The notes under the pieces are model-generated. The model saw only the letters and a list, made by a program, of their open reading frames with translations, did no database searches and was not told where the DNA came from. From Thermococcus zilligii AN1 (lineage in GTDB: Archaea; Methanobacteriota_B; Thermococci; Thermococcales; Thermococcaceae): DNA of 64,000 bases. Of the stretch, positions 18,397 to 27,607 are shown one piece after another. Location: NCBI RefSeq assembly GCF_000258515.1, contig NZ_AJLF01000001.1, positions 496,001-560,000 on the forward strand, in the 5' to 3' direction. Position numbers and translations under genes: made by a program. Each line of letters opens with the position of its first letter. Position 1 is the stretch's first letter.

Positions 18397-18647
18397 TAGG
18401 GATAAACGTTTATCTCGCCCTGATAGCGATGGCGACCCTTCTCAGCATGTACAGGTTCATGGCCGGGCCGACGACGGTAGACAGACTCGTCGCCGTTGAC
18501 ATCATGACCACCATAACCGCTGGGCTCATGGTGCTCCTTGCGCTCTACTACCAGCGCATGATACTCCTTGACGTGGCCCTCGTCTACGCGATACTCGCCT
18601 TCGGTGGAGTGATAGCCTTTGCGCGCTACATGGAGGGAGGCCTATGA
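18393..18647 (+). CDS. mbxB: MBX subunit B, MrpF-like
   Basis: An 84-residue protein with three membrane segments. RFMAGPTTVDRLVAVDIMTT is the signature of Mrp/Mnh antiporter subunit F. It starts inside the stop of mbxA (ATGA) and overlaps mbxC in the same way. Part of the ion-translocating module of the membrane complex. Confidence 0.88.
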   Translation: MIGINVYLALIAMATLLSMYRFMAGPTTVDRLVAVDIMTTITAGLMVLLALYYQRMILLDVALVYAILAFGGVIAFARYMEGGL

Positions 18648-19042
18648 ACGCGCTCACCGCCCTGGGTGAAGCCCTTGTGCTCATAGGAACGTTCTTCTAC
18701 TTCCTCTCAGCCCTGGGTCTCATAAGGATGCCCGACGTGTACAACAGGATGCAGACGTCAACGAAAAGCGCAACACTCGGTTCGCTCGGCGTTATAGTTG
18801 GTGTCGGGATCTGGGCACTCGGGGAGGACTTCGGAAGCGTTGCCTGGCTCACGAAAACCATCGTCATTGCAGTTTTCCTCCTGCTGACAAACCCGATTAG
18901 CGCCCATGCGCTGATAAGGGCGGCCTACAGGAGCGGCATCCCCCTCTGGGAGGGCAGCGTGATGGACAAGTACCGCGAGCACATTGAAGCCAAGGCCAAA
19001 GGTGAAGAGGGTGAAACGCCGAAGGAAGGTGGTGGGGAATGA
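18644..19042 (+). CDS. mbxC: MBX subunit C, MrpG-like
   Basis: A 132-residue protein with three membrane segments; LIRMPDVYNRMQTSTKSATLG is the MrpG (MnhG) signature. The C-terminal tail is charged and rich in Lys and Glu (KAKGEEGETPKEGGGE), longer than in minimal MrpG. Overlaps both neighbours by four bases. Belongs to the antiporter-like module. Confidence 0.88.
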   Translation: MNALTALGEALVLIGTFFYFLSALGLIRMPDVYNRMQTSTKSATLGSLGVIVGVGIWALGEDFGSVAWLTKTIVIAVFLLLTNPISAHALIRAAYRSGIPLWEGSVMDKYREHIEAKAKGEEGETPKEGGGE

Positions 19043-19323
19043 ACTGCTTTGCCTGCGTGGAGTACATAATAGTGGCGCTCATGCTCCTCTCAGCCATTCT
19101 GGCCGTTGAGTGGAGGGACCTCCTCGCGGCAGTGGTCGGCATGGCGGCAGTTAGCCTCTTCGCCTCGCTGCTGTTCTTCATGCTACAGGCGCCCGACGTT
19201 GCGATGACTGAAGCGGCCATAGGGGCCGCGCTCAGTGGCGCTGTCTTCATATTCGCCATAAAGAGAACGAGGCGCTTTGAAACCGAGGAAGAGGAGAAGC
19301 CCGGCTGGTGGGTGAGGTGGTGA
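19039..19323 (+). CDS. mbxD: MBX subunit D, DUF4040-type MrpA C-terminal fragment
   Basis: A 94-residue membrane protein. LLFFMLQAPDVAMTEAAIGAALSGAVFIFAIKRT matches the DUF4040/MbhD domain, which in Mrp antiporters is fused to the end of MrpA. Here it is a separate subunit, as in archaeal respiratory complexes. It ends with a charged stretch and GWWVRW. Confidence 0.87.
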   Translation: MNCFACVEYIIVALMLLSAILAVEWRDLLAAVVGMAAVSLFASLLFFMLQAPDVAMTEAAIGAALSGAVFIFAIKRTRRFETEEEEKPGWWVRW

Positions 19324-19325
19324 AG

Positions 19326-20033
19326 ATGCTCAAGCGCGCACTCGCGATAATCTCCCTCCTGATAATCGGCTACTGGCTCGCCCAGGGGCTGGCCGGAGTG
19401 CCCTTTGGCCAGGACAAAATGCTCGTCGGCCAGTACTATCTCAACCACGTCAGGGAGCAGACCGGCGCTGTTAACGCCGTCACTGCAGTAGTTGTCAACT
19501 ACCGTGGGTTCGATACCCTCGGAGAGGTCACCGTTTTGTTCATAGCCTCAACGGGCGTTGGGGCACTCCTCTGGAGGAAGAAAAGGGAAAGAACGGCAAA
19601 AACCGAGGGCTCGGTGGTCCTCAAAACTGGGGCCGAACTGCTCTTCCCCTTCATAGTGCTCTTCGGCGCCTACATATTCATCCACGGGCACCTGACGCCT
19701 GGAGGGGGCTTCCCGGGAGGGGCGACCATAGCGACGGCGTTCCTGCTGCTCTACATGGCCTTCGTGGGCTATGAAATCCCCCACAGGGCCTTTGAGAAGG
19801 TTGAAGGAGTGGCTGGAATGGGCTACGTCCTCGTTGGCCTCATAGGCCTTGCCATAGGCGGCTACTTCCTCTTCGACTGGATATGGTTGACCTGGAAATG
19901 GGGCGCAGAGAACATAGGAAGGCTCTTCAGCGCCGGCTTCATACCGGTGATCTACACCCTCATCGGTATCAAGGTCGGCACCGAGCTCAGCGGGATCATC
20001 GACAACATGCTCAAGGAGGAGGTGGGAGAGTGA
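19326..20033 (+). CDS. mbxF: MBX subunit with fused MbhE and MbhF (MrpB) parts
   Basis: A 235-residue membrane protein. Residues 1-100 resemble the small MbhE subunit (ending GEVTVLFIASTGVGALLWRK). Residues 105-235 carry the MrpB/MbhF signature FIHGHLTPGGGFPGGATIATA. The hydrogenase complex Mbh has these as two subunits, so this single gene is a fusion typical of MBX. The ATG at 19326 is preferred because GGTGGTGAAG precedes it and the previous stop ends at 19323; the open frame upstream overlaps mbxD. Confidence 0.85.
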   Translation: MLKRALAIISLLIIGYWLAQGLAGVPFGQDKMLVGQYYLNHVREQTGAVNAVTAVVVNYRGFDTLGEVTVLFIASTGVGALLWRKKRERTAKTEGSVVLKTGAELLFPFIVLFGAYIFIHGHLTPGGGFPGGATIATAFLLLYMAFVGYEIPHRAFEKVEGVAGMGYVLVGLIGLAIGGYFLFDWIWLTWKWGAENIGRLFSAGFIPVIYTLIGIKVGTELSGIIDNMLKEEVGE

Positions 20034-20374
20034 TCAGCGTTTACTACTTCGGGGCAATAAGCCTTATCCTCATAGGCCTCTACGCTGTCCTGGTGAAGAA
20101 AAACCTGCTCAAGATCCTCGTGGGCCTCAGCATAATGGAGACGGGCGTCAACCTTCTCCTCATCAGCATAGGCTACGTCTCCGGGAGGAGCGCGCCGATC
20201 CTGAGCGAGGGGATAGGCCCCAACCAGGCCGTTGACCCGATACCGCAGGCCCTTGTTCTCACGGCGATAGTCATAGGCGTCGCAACTACCGCCATGGCCC
20301 TCAGCGCCGCGATCATCCTGTACGAGAAGTACGGCACACTCAACGTTGATGAGATAAGGAGGTTGAGAGGATGA
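20030..20374 (+). CDS. mbxG: MBX subunit G, MrpC/NuoK-like
   Basis: A 114-residue protein with three membrane segments and the NuoK/MrpC pattern (KKNLLKILVGLSIMETGVNLLLI ... PIPQALVLTAIVIGVATTAMAL). The start is a GTG at 20030 that overlaps the stop of mbxF, with GGAGGTGGGAG just upstream. A longer open frame to the left has no such site. Overlaps mbxH by ATGA. Confidence 0.87.
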   Translation: MISVYYFGAISLILIGLYAVLVKKNLLKILVGLSIMETGVNLLLISIGYVSGRSAPILSEGIGPNQAVDPIPQALVLTAIVIGVATTAMALSAAIILYEKYGTLNVDEIRRLRG

Positions 20375-21858
20375 ACGGGCAGTACGCTTCACTCCTCATA
20401 GCTTTACCGCTTATCAGTGCCTTTTTCGTCCCGCTTATCAAGGGGCTCGGGGACAGGGCCGTGAAGTACTACCTGATCCTCGTAACCGCGGTCCAGGTGG
20501 GAATAGCTGGGTGGGTGTTCAGGGAAGTTTACTCCACCGGAAAGCCAATAATAGTGATGGCAGGTGGCTGGAACCCGCCCGTTGGAATCAACCTCTACAT
20601 AGGCCACTTCGCGGCCCTGTTCGTGGTAATAGTGGCCCTGGCCAGCTTCTTCATGGCAATATTCAGTGCGAAGGCCATCGAAACCGAACCAACGGACAAG
20701 TACGCCATGCTCTTCCTGCTCCTCATGCTCGGAGCAACGGGCATGATAGCGACGGGGGACATCTTCAACCTCTTCGTCTTCATGGAGATAACGGCAATAA
20801 GCGCCTACGCGCTCACAGCCTACAACAAGACCGGTGAAGCGGCCGAAGCCTCGCTCAAGTACATGATCCTCGGTGGCATAGGTTCAAGCTTCTTCCTCGT
20901 CGGCGTGGCACTCCTCTACGGTGCCACTGGAACCCTCAACATGGCCCAGCTGGCCCAGCTTGCGGGAGGAATAAACGCCACCGTGGCCCAGGTCAGCCTC
21001 GCGCTCATAATCTTCGGCTTGGTCGTCGAGGCCGAGCTCTTCCCGCTCAACGCGTGGGCGCCCGACGCTTACCAGGCCGCCCCACACCCGATAACGGTCA
21101 TGTTCTCGGCCTTCGTCGTCAAGGCAGGCCTCTACGCCATGGCGAGGATCCTCTATATCCTCAGCGCGGCCTCGGGGTGGGCGGACATCACGAAGCTCCT
21201 CGTTATACTGGGCACCCTCACGGTCATCGTGGGCGAGCTCTCGGCGCTGAGGCAGAGGGACGTCAAGAGGATGATAGCCTACTCGAGCATCGCCCAGGTC
21301 GGCCTCATAGCGGTGGCCCTCGCCCTCGGGACGGCAGACGGCGTCAGCGCAGGCGTCTTCCACATGGTCAACCACGCCATAGTTAAGGCCCTCCTCTTCC
21401 TCGCGGTCGGCTACGTCGGGATAACCCTCGGCGGAACCGCGATGGAGAACTTCGAGGGCCTCGGAAAGAGGATGCCGCTCACGGCCTTCAGCATGACCGT
21501 CGGTGCAGTGGCCGTCATGGGCATACCGCTCTTCAACGTGTTCTGGAGCAAGGTCAGGATAATCTTAGCGGCGATGGGTGCTAATTACACCTGGGTGGTC
21601 GCCCTCGTTCTCGCGGCAAGCGTTGTCGAGGCGGTCTATTACATAAGGCTCATCCACACCATGTGGTTCACCGGCGAAGGGGAGAGGATCCACGAGAACA
21701 TTGCCATAGGAACTATAGCCCTCTTCCTCGCCCTGCTGATAATCTTCATCGGCCTCTACCCGGACTACTTCTGGACCCTGTCCCAGAAGGCCGGCCAGGA
21801 CATCTTCAACGTGGTTCAGTACGTTAAGAACGTTCCACTCATGGGGGTGGGATCATGA
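20371..21858 (+). CDS. mbxH: MBX subunit H, MrpD/NuoN-type antiporter subunit
   Basis: A 495-residue protein with about fourteen membrane helices. It shows the conserved charged residues of complex I antiporter subunits: FMEITAISAYALTAY (Glu in helix 5), then AELFPLNAWAPDAYQAAP, and MVNHAIVKALLFL (His/Lys in helix 8). This is an ion-pumping channel of the complex. A second related subunit follows directly, which distinguishes this operon from the hydrogenase operon mbh. Confidence 0.9.
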   Translation: MNGQYASLLIALPLISAFFVPLIKGLGDRAVKYYLILVTAVQVGIAGWVFREVYSTGKPIIVMAGGWNPPVGINLYIGHFAALFVVIVALASFFMAIFSAKAIETEPTDKYAMLFLLLMLGATGMIATGDIFNLFVFMEITAISAYALTAYNKTGEAAEASLKYMILGGIGSSFFLVGVALLYGATGTLNMAQLAQLAGGINATVAQVSLALIIFGLVVEAELFPLNAWAPDAYQAAPHPITVMFSAFVVKAGLYAMARILYILSAASGWADITKLLVILGTLTVIVGELSALRQRDVKRMIAYSSIAQVGLIAVALALGTADGVSAGVFHMVNHAIVKALLFLAVGYVGITLGGTAMENFEGLGKRMPLTAFSMTVGAVAVMGIPLFNVFWSKVRIILAAMGANYTWVVALVLAASVVEAVYYIRLIHTMWFTGEGERIHENIAIGTIALFLALLIIFIGLYPDYFWTLSQKAGQDIFNVVQYVKNVPLMGVGS

Positions 21859-23708
21859 TCAACGAGCTGGCCCTTATCGTTTTCACTCCTCTCCTTGCTG
21901 GAGTGCTCGCGTGGCTTCTCAACGTTAGGGGGCTCAGGGAGGCCATAGGGGTCATCGGCGCGGCTGTGCCGCTGGCTTATGCTGCAATGCTCCACGAAAA
22001 AGCCGCCCAGGGGCTCTCCTTTGCCCTCAACCTCGGCGTCTTCAACATGACCTTTGCCCTGAGCCAGCTTAGCTGGTTCTTCCTCGGTATAGCCGCCCTT
22101 GTCGGCTTCAGCGCGGTCCTCGGACTCGTCTCAACGGCAAGGGGCAGCTACGAGTGGCTCTTTGCCCTGATGAGCCTCACAGGAGCGTTCGGGGTCTTCT
22201 TGGCAAACGACCTGATGACGTTCTTCATATTCTGGGAAATAATGACCTTCGCCAGCTTCATGATGGTGCTCCGCTACAACAGGCAAGCATCGCTCAAGTA
22301 CTTCGTGCTCAGTATTGTCGGTGCCTACGCCATGCTCATAGCCATAGCCTTCATCTACGTCAAGGTCGGGAGCTTTGACTTCAGCGCGGTCAGGAGCGCC
22401 TTTATAGGGGACGCCTACGCGAGGATGTTTGGAAGCGCCACCTTCAGCTCGGGGGAGCTAATGGCACTCTTCGGCCTATTCCTCGTTGCATTTGGCGTTA
22501 AGGCGGGGCTCTTCCCGCTCCACGTGTGGGCACCCGACGCCTACAGTGAGACCAACCAGAGCTACACAGCGATGTTCAGCGGCGTGCTGAGCAAGACCGG
22601 TATCTATGGCTTTATAATGATGTACATCCTCATGGGCACGAGGTTGATGGTGGAGTTCGGGATGTTCAGGAGCGCCCCGAAGTTCGGCTACATAATAGCC
22701 TTCCTCGGAGGTCTCACCATAATAGTCGGCGGCCTCTTAGCGGCCCTCCAGGAGGACATAAGGAAGCTCTTCGCCTATTCAAGCATAAGCCAGGTTGGCT
22801 ACATCCTCGTGGGCATCGGTGTGGGCACGGCTTTGAGCATGCAGGCTGCCCTGTTCCACGCCCTCAGCCACGCCCTGTTCAAGGGCCTGTTCTTCCTCAT
22901 AGTGGCCACCATCGTTTACCGCACGGGCAAAACGACCTTTGCCGACATGGGGGGCCTGGCGGAGAAGATGCCCTTCACGTTTGCCATGGCGTTTGTAGCC
23001 ATCCTCAGCCTCGCGGGGATACCGCCGCTGGTGGGCTTTGCCAGCAAGTGGGTACTATTTGAAGCAGTTATAAGCCAGAATCTCCCAATACTCGGCGGCA
23101 TGGTGTTCTTTGGAAGCGCCATAGGTTTCGTCTACCTCATAAGGTTCACCTACGCCGTGTGGTTCGGACAGAGGCCGACTGACCTCGACGATACAAAGGA
23201 CGCACCGCTCCCGCTGGCTGTGGCGATGGCCATACTGGCCCTCTTCAACGTCGTGTTAGGCATAGCCCCGGGCCTCGTCGCGAGGGAGCTCAACAGGATA
23301 TTCGGCAGAGATATCATAGGAGGCAACCTCTTCGTCCTCGACCTGGGCTTCGGAAAGTACAACGCGCTGGCAATACTCACATACCTCATAATGGGCATTG
23401 CCATAGCCGGGCTGATTTACTTGCTCGGTGCAAGGGCCAGGAAGGTTCCGGTCACGGACACCTACCAGTCGGGTAACCCCGTCACGATGGAGTACAACCT
23501 CACCATAAGGAGGAACTTCTTCCTCCCGCTTAAGGAGGCCCTCTCGGGCTGGCTCAGGATAAGCTTTGATAGGACGTACCGCGACATCGGGGCGTGGGTT
23601 GAGGACTTCGGGGAGGTCATGCGCAACTACATCTACAACGGAAACGTCCAGAGCTACGCCTGGTACCTGCTCCTAATACTCCTGATCCTTGCAATCTGGG
23701 GGGTGTGA
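21855..23708 (+). CDS. mbxH': MBX subunit H', second antiporter-like subunit
   Basis: A 617-residue ND5-like protein. Antiporter motifs are present: FFIFWEIMTFASFMMVLRYN, GLFPLHVWAPDAYSETNQ and ALSHALFKGLFFLIVATIV. A C-terminal extension of about 110 residues ends in a final helix (YAWYLLLILLILAIWGV), comparable with the lateral-helix arrangement of complex I-like enzymes. Having both H and H' is the diagnostic feature of MBX/MBS. Overlaps mbxH by ATGA. Confidence 0.9.
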   Translation: MINELALIVFTPLLAGVLAWLLNVRGLREAIGVIGAAVPLAYAAMLHEKAAQGLSFALNLGVFNMTFALSQLSWFFLGIAALVGFSAVLGLVSTARGSYEWLFALMSLTGAFGVFLANDLMTFFIFWEIMTFASFMMVLRYNRQASLKYFVLSIVGAYAMLIAIAFIYVKVGSFDFSAVRSAFIGDAYARMFGSATFSSGELMALFGLFLVAFGVKAGLFPLHVWAPDAYSETNQSYTAMFSGVLSKTGIYGFIMMYILMGTRLMVEFGMFRSAPKFGYIIAFLGGLTIIVGGLLAALQEDIRKLFAYSSISQVGYILVGIGVGTALSMQAALFHALSHALFKGLFFLIVATIVYRTGKTTFADMGGLAEKMPFTFAMAFVAILSLAGIPPLVGFASKWVLFEAVISQNLPILGGMVFFGSAIGFVYLIRFTYAVWFGQRPTDLDDTKDAPLPLAVAMAILALFNVVLGIAPGLVARELNRIFGRDIIGGNLFVLDLGFGKYNALAILTYLIMGIAIAGLIYLLGARARKVPVTDTYQSGNPVTMEYNLTIRRNFFLPLKEALSGWLRISFDRTYRDIGAWVEDFGEVMRNYIYNGNVQSYAWYLLLILLILAIWGV

Positions 23709-23711
23709 AAG

Positions 23712-24641
23712 ATGATTGAGACGGCACTTAAGGTCCTCTTTATCCTCCTTTACGCGACGTTTGTGGGCTTCATGTTCATGGGGATAATCAGGATAGTGAC
23801 GGCCAGGATACACAGGAGGGTTGGGCCGCCAATCTACCAGCCCATCCTCGATACCATCAAGCTGCTCTCGAAGGAGAGCAACATAACCCACGGCTTCATC
23901 TACGACTTTGGAATCCTCTACGCGGTCGGGGCGACGATACTCGCGGTGATGTTCATACCCCTGGGAAGCATCGGTGTGCTCAGGGCCTACGGTGACCTGA
24001 TCCTCATCACCTTCCTCCTCGAGATACCGATGCTCGGCATAATGTTTGCGGCAATGAGCTCGGGGAACCCGTGGGCTGGCATAGGCGCCCAGAGGGCCCT
24101 GCTTACCCTGCTCGCCATACAGGTTCCTCTCGGCTTTGCGGTAATTGCCTTGGCTGAATACTACGGCACCTTCAGCACCTACGAAATAGTCATGGCCCAG
24201 CAGATAAGCGGGTGGAGCATTGCGCACTTCCCGCTCCTGCTCGCGGCGATAGCCTATGACCTCGTCCTGCAGGCGATGTTTGGAAAGGAGCCCTTCGACA
24301 TCATGATCGCTCCGGGCGAGATATCCCTCGGGCCGATGGTCGAGTTCGGCGGCAAGCACATGGGGCTCCTGAACATCCAGCACGCCATAGCGCTCTTCGC
24401 GGAGACGCTGTTCTTCAGCAACATCTTCCTCGGCGGCGGCGTGGTCACGGCCTTCTCAAGCCCGGTGCTCAACACAATAGCGGGCCTCCTGGTGCTCCTC
24501 GTCAAGCAGATAGCCGTGCTCCTCGTGGCTACGTTCATGGCGGCGATATTCCCGAGGTTCACGATAGACCAGGCGGCGAAGTTCTACTGGAAGTGGCCGA
24601 CCATAATAGCGGCGCTTGGAGCGATCTTGGCAAGTCTGTGA
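23712..24641 (+). CDS. mbxM: MBX subunit M, NuoH-like
   Basis: A 309-residue protein with about eight membrane helices. RIHRRVGPPIYQPILDTIKLLSKE is the NuoH (ND1) signature facing the hydrophilic arm, and KEPFDIMIAPGEISLGPMVEFGGKHMGLL is the second conserved loop. In complex I relatives this subunit links the redox arm to the ion-pumping subunits. Starts three bases after mbxH'. Confidence 0.9.
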   Translation: MIETALKVLFILLYATFVGFMFMGIIRIVTARIHRRVGPPIYQPILDTIKLLSKESNITHGFIYDFGILYAVGATILAVMFIPLGSIGVLRAYGDLILITFLLEIPMLGIMFAAMSSGNPWAGIGAQRALLTLLAIQVPLGFAVIALAEYYGTFSTYEIVMAQQISGWSIAHFPLLLAAIAYDLVLQAMFGKEPFDIMIAPGEISLGPMVEFGGKHMGLLNIQHAIALFAETLFFSNIFLGGGVVTAFSSPVLNTIAGLLVLLVKQIAVLLVATFMAAIFPRFTIDQAAKFYWKWPTIIAALGAILASL

Positions 24642-24651
24642 GGTGATGGAA

Positions 24652-25230
24652 ATGGTCGACTGGAGGCTCTTTGATCCCCTTATTGAGTACGCGAGAAAAA
24701 GGAGCATGTGGATTGTAGCGTTTTGTACAGGTTGCGGCGGCATAGAGATGCCGCCCCTCGCCACCGCCAGGTACGACTTCGAGCGCTTTGGCATAATGCC
24801 CAATCCGGCGCCCAGAATGGCCGACCTGTTCCTCATCACTGGCTACGTCACGCCGAAGACGCTCAAGAGGATTATCATAACCTACGAGATGCAGCCTGAC
24901 CCTAAGTACGTTTTAGCCCACGGCTCGTGCCCGCTCAACGGTGGCATCTACTGGGACGCTTACAACGCAATAAAGCACCTCGACAAGTACATCCCCGTGG
25001 ATGTGGCCATAGCCGGCTGCATGCCGAGGCCTGAGGCCGTGATGGACGGGATTCAGAAGATGATGGAGCTCATAGAGACTGGCAAGGCCGACGGCTGGAA
25101 GAGGTACAGGGAGAACTATGAGTACTACAGGAAGAACCAGGACGAGCTCTTCGGGGAGGGCTGGCGCGAAAGAACAGCGAGGATGTGGATACCATGGCTG
25201 ATGAAGGGCAACAACAGGGGGGAGGAATGA
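24652..25230 (+). CDS. mbxJ: MBX subunit J, NuoB-like Fe-S subunit
   Basis: A 192-residue protein that holds the proximal (N2-type) [4Fe-4S] cluster. Ligand candidates are C25 and C28 in FCTGCGGIEMPP, then the Cys in HGSCPLNGG and in AGCMPRPEA. It passes electrons to the active site in subunit L. The ATG at 24652 follows GGTGATGGA; the longer open frame overlaps mbxM. No anomalies seen. Confidence 0.9.
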   Translation: MVDWRLFDPLIEYARKRSMWIVAFCTGCGGIEMPPLATARYDFERFGIMPNPAPRMADLFLITGYVTPKTLKRIIITYEMQPDPKYVLAHGSCPLNGGIYWDAYNAIKHLDKYIPVDVAIAGCMPRPEAVMDGIQKMMELIETGKADGWKRYRENYEYYRKNQDELFGEGWRERTARMWIPWLMKGNNRGEE

Positions 25231-25232
25231 GC

Positions 25233-25742
25233 ATGGGAGAGGAAATCGTGAGCACGCTCCTTGAGAAGGCCCCCTACGCGGAGGGGAAGGTCAGAAGGGA
25301 GAGGAGGCTTGAGTTCAGGGTTCCGGCCGACAGGATAGTGGACTTCCTCCGCACGGCGAAGGCCCACGGCTTTGAGCTCCTCCTCCAGATAACCGCGGTC
25401 GACTGGCCTAAAGAGGGCGAGATAGAGCTCGTTTACCAGCTCTTCAGCGTAAGCCACGGCACCCACGCCATGGTCAAGACGAGGGTTCCCAGGGACAATG
25501 CGAGGATCTCGAGTGTCATGGATGTTTATCCCGTCGCGGAGACCTACGAGAGGGACGCGCACGAGTTCTACAGGGTCATCTTCGAGGGCAACCCCAAGCT
25601 GTCCATGCCCTGGATACTCGAAGAGGAAGACAGGGAAGCCGGCGTTTCCCACAGGAAGGACTTCGACATGCTCTCCTACGTGAAGAAGAAGTACAAGATC
25701 CTCGACAGGTTTGATGAGGATAAGGAGAACTACGTGATATGA
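25233..25742 (+). CDS. mbxK: MBX subunit K, NuoC-like
   Basis: A 169-residue 30-kDa-subunit homologue; VYPVAETYERDAHEFYRVIFEGNP is the NuoC signature. It packs against the L subunit in the peripheral arm. The ATG at 25233 lies seven bases after GGAGG; an ATG at 25227 overlapping the previous stop is the alternative. The C-terminus is basic (YVKKKYKILDRF). Confidence 0.87.
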   Translation: MGEEIVSTLLEKAPYAEGKVRRERRLEFRVPADRIVDFLRTAKAHGFELLLQITAVDWPKEGEIELVYQLFSVSHGTHAMVKTRVPRDNARISSVMDVYPVAETYERDAHEFYRVIFEGNPKLSMPWILEEEDREAGVSHRKDFDMLSYVKKKYKILDRFDEDKENYVI

Positions 25743-25752
25743 GGTGATGGTC

Positions 25753-26928
25753 ATGACCTCACAGGAAGAGCTCGTTATGGAAGCGAGGGCCAACGGGATG
25801 GAGCTTCTCCCACTGGAGAAGGACACCTACGAGCTGTTCTTCGGGCCACAGCACATGGCCACCGAGAACTACAGCCTGATCCTCAAAATGGACGGCAACA
25901 GGGTCGTTAAGGCCATAGCCAACCCGGGGTTCCTCCACAGGGGCTTTGAAAAGCTCGCGGAATACAGGCCCTGGTATACGAACATAGCCCTCCTCCTCAG
26001 AATATGCGTCCCGGAGCCAGACGTCCCGGAAGCGATATACTCAATGGCCGTTGATGAACTCATGGGGTGGGAGGTCCCCGAGAGGGCCCAGTGGATTAGA
26101 ACAACAGTGCTGGAGATGGCGAGGGTTAGCGCCTACCTCTTCTGGATCATGGGACTGAGCTTTAAGCTCGGTGTTTACACCACCGGACAGTGGGCCGCCG
26201 CCTATAGGGAGAGGTTCATGGCACTCTTCGAACAGCTCACCGGAGCAAGGGTCTACCACATCTACACCATCCCTGGGGGAGTAAGGAGGGACATACCGGG
26301 CGACAGGTGGCTCAGGGAGCTCAGGGACACCGTCGAGTACCTGAAGGGCAAGCTCAGGGACTTCGATAACGTACTCTTCGAGAACTACGTCACCTACAAG
26401 AGGCTTGAGGGTATAGGCGTCATGGACAGGAAGTTCGCCCTTGAGGAGGGCGTAACCGGACCAAACCTCAGGGCCACGGGCGTCCCCTACGACGTCAGGC
26501 GCGTTGACCCGTACCTCCTCTATCCCGAGCTCGACTTCGAGGTTCCGGTTCTCAGGGAAGGCGACGCCCTCGCGAGGGCCCTCATAAGGCGCTTCGAGCT
26601 CGAGCAGGACCTCTACATACTCGAGCAGCTCCTCGACATGGGGCCGCCGGGCGGGCCCTACAAGGTGGACCACCCGGGCCTCAAGTCCCTTCCGAGGTTC
26701 AAGGTTCCCGCGGGGGATGCCTTCGCCCACGTCGAGGCCACGAAGGGCGACTTTGGTGCCTACGTAGTCAGCGATGGCAACAACAAGCCCTACAGGGTCC
26801 AGATAAGGGGGCCGAGCATAGCCCACGGTATCAGGGTCATAGAGCAGTTGCTCGTTGGCGCGAGACTCGCCGATGTGCCCGTCATATTGATGAGCCTTGA
26901 CAACTGCCCGCCCGACATAGACAGGTGA
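25753..26928 (+). CDS. mbxL: MBX catalytic subunit L, NuoD-like, with half of the NiFe ligands
   Basis: A 391-residue homologue of NiFe-hydrogenase large subunits and NuoD. In hydrogenases two CxxC pairs bind nickel. Here the first position reads RICVPEPD (only C85) and the last reads LDNCPPDIDR (only C385), with Glu and Asp where the partner Cys would be. The chain stops six residues after that Cys, with no tail for a maturation protease. This fits the sulfane reductase MBX/MBS, not a hydrogenase. The ATG at 25753 follows GGTGATGG. Confidence 0.9.
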   Translation: MTSQEELVMEARANGMELLPLEKDTYELFFGPQHMATENYSLILKMDGNRVVKAIANPGFLHRGFEKLAEYRPWYTNIALLLRICVPEPDVPEAIYSMAVDELMGWEVPERAQWIRTTVLEMARVSAYLFWIMGLSFKLGVYTTGQWAAAYRERFMALFEQLTGARVYHIYTIPGGVRRDIPGDRWLRELRDTVEYLKGKLRDFDNVLFENYVTYKRLEGIGVMDRKFALEEGVTGPNLRATGVPYDVRRVDPYLLYPELDFEVPVLREGDALARALIRRFELEQDLYILEQLLDMGPPGGPYKVDHPGLKSLPRFKVPAGDAFAHVEATKGDFGAYVVSDGNNKPYRVQIRGPSIAHGIRVIEQLLVGARLADVPVILMSLDNCPPDIDR

Positions 26929-26933
26929 TGGAG

Positions 26934-27557
26934 ATGGAGGAGGTTACCTTTAAGATCGCCCAGGAGAGTAAGGTCAGGAAGAAGCCGTCGTTCATCAAGC
27001 CCTGGCTGGGCCTCAAGTACCTCTTCAAGAAGCCAGTCACGATAAAGATACCCTACGAGATGACAGAGCCGGCGAAGGACTACAGGGGCTTCCACACACT
27101 CAACTGGAAGACCTGCATAGGCTGCAACATGTGCGGGCAGATATGTCCGGCCAGGGCAATAGAGATGACGTGGATAGAGGGGGAGAAGAGACCTCACCCA
27201 AAGATAGACTACGGAAGGTGCACGTTCTGCCAGTTCTGCGTTGAGGTCTGCCCGACGGGAGCCCTCGGCTTCGTTGAGAGCTACATGCTCACGACGGAGT
27301 GGAAGGAGGAGGAGCTCCAGCTCTTTGACTGGGTGCCCATTCCCCCGGAGAAGTTCAGGGAGATACAGGAAGCCCGCAGAGACTGGAAGTTCCCCGTGGA
27401 GAGGATGGAGTTCAACAAAGAGACCGGGGAGGTAACCTACCACCTCAGGGACGGAACGGAGTTCAGGTTCAGGATCTTAGGCTACGGCCTCAAACCTCCC
27501 GCTGCCAAGCCAGCCGAAAATAAAGAAGCGGAGAAGTCAGCCGAGAAGCAGGAGTGA
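26934..27557 (+). CDS. mbxN: MBX subunit N, NuoI-like ferredoxin subunit
   Basis: A 207-residue protein with two [4Fe-4S] motifs: CIGCNMCGQICP and CTFCQFCVEVCP. It is the probable entry point for electrons from reduced ferredoxin. The C-terminal 25 residues are low-complexity and charged (KPAENKEAEKSAEKQE). The ATG at 26934 follows GGTGAT. Last gene of the operon; a T-rich stretch follows the stop. Confidence 0.88.
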   Translation: MEEVTFKIAQESKVRKKPSFIKPWLGLKYLFKKPVTIKIPYEMTEPAKDYRGFHTLNWKTCIGCNMCGQICPARAIEMTWIEGEKRPHPKIDYGRCTFCQFCVEVCPTGALGFVESYMLTTEWKEEELQLFDWVPIPPEKFREIQEARRDWKFPVERMEFNKETGEVTYHLRDGTEFRFRILGYGLKPPAAKPAENKEAEKSAEKQE

Positions 27558-27558
27558 A

Positions 27559-27593
27559 GTTTCTTTTCTCCCCCTACTTTTCCGCGGAGTTCT
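27559..27593 (+). terminator. T/C-rich termination zone after mbx
   Basis: Directly after the last mbx stop come the pyrimidine runs TTTCTTTTCTCCCCC and ACTTTTCC. T-rich tracts without a strong hairpin are the usual archaeal intrinsic termination signal. The next gene is convergent. Confidence 0.4.
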
Positions 27594-27607
27594 GGGAAAA
27601 AAGAAGT

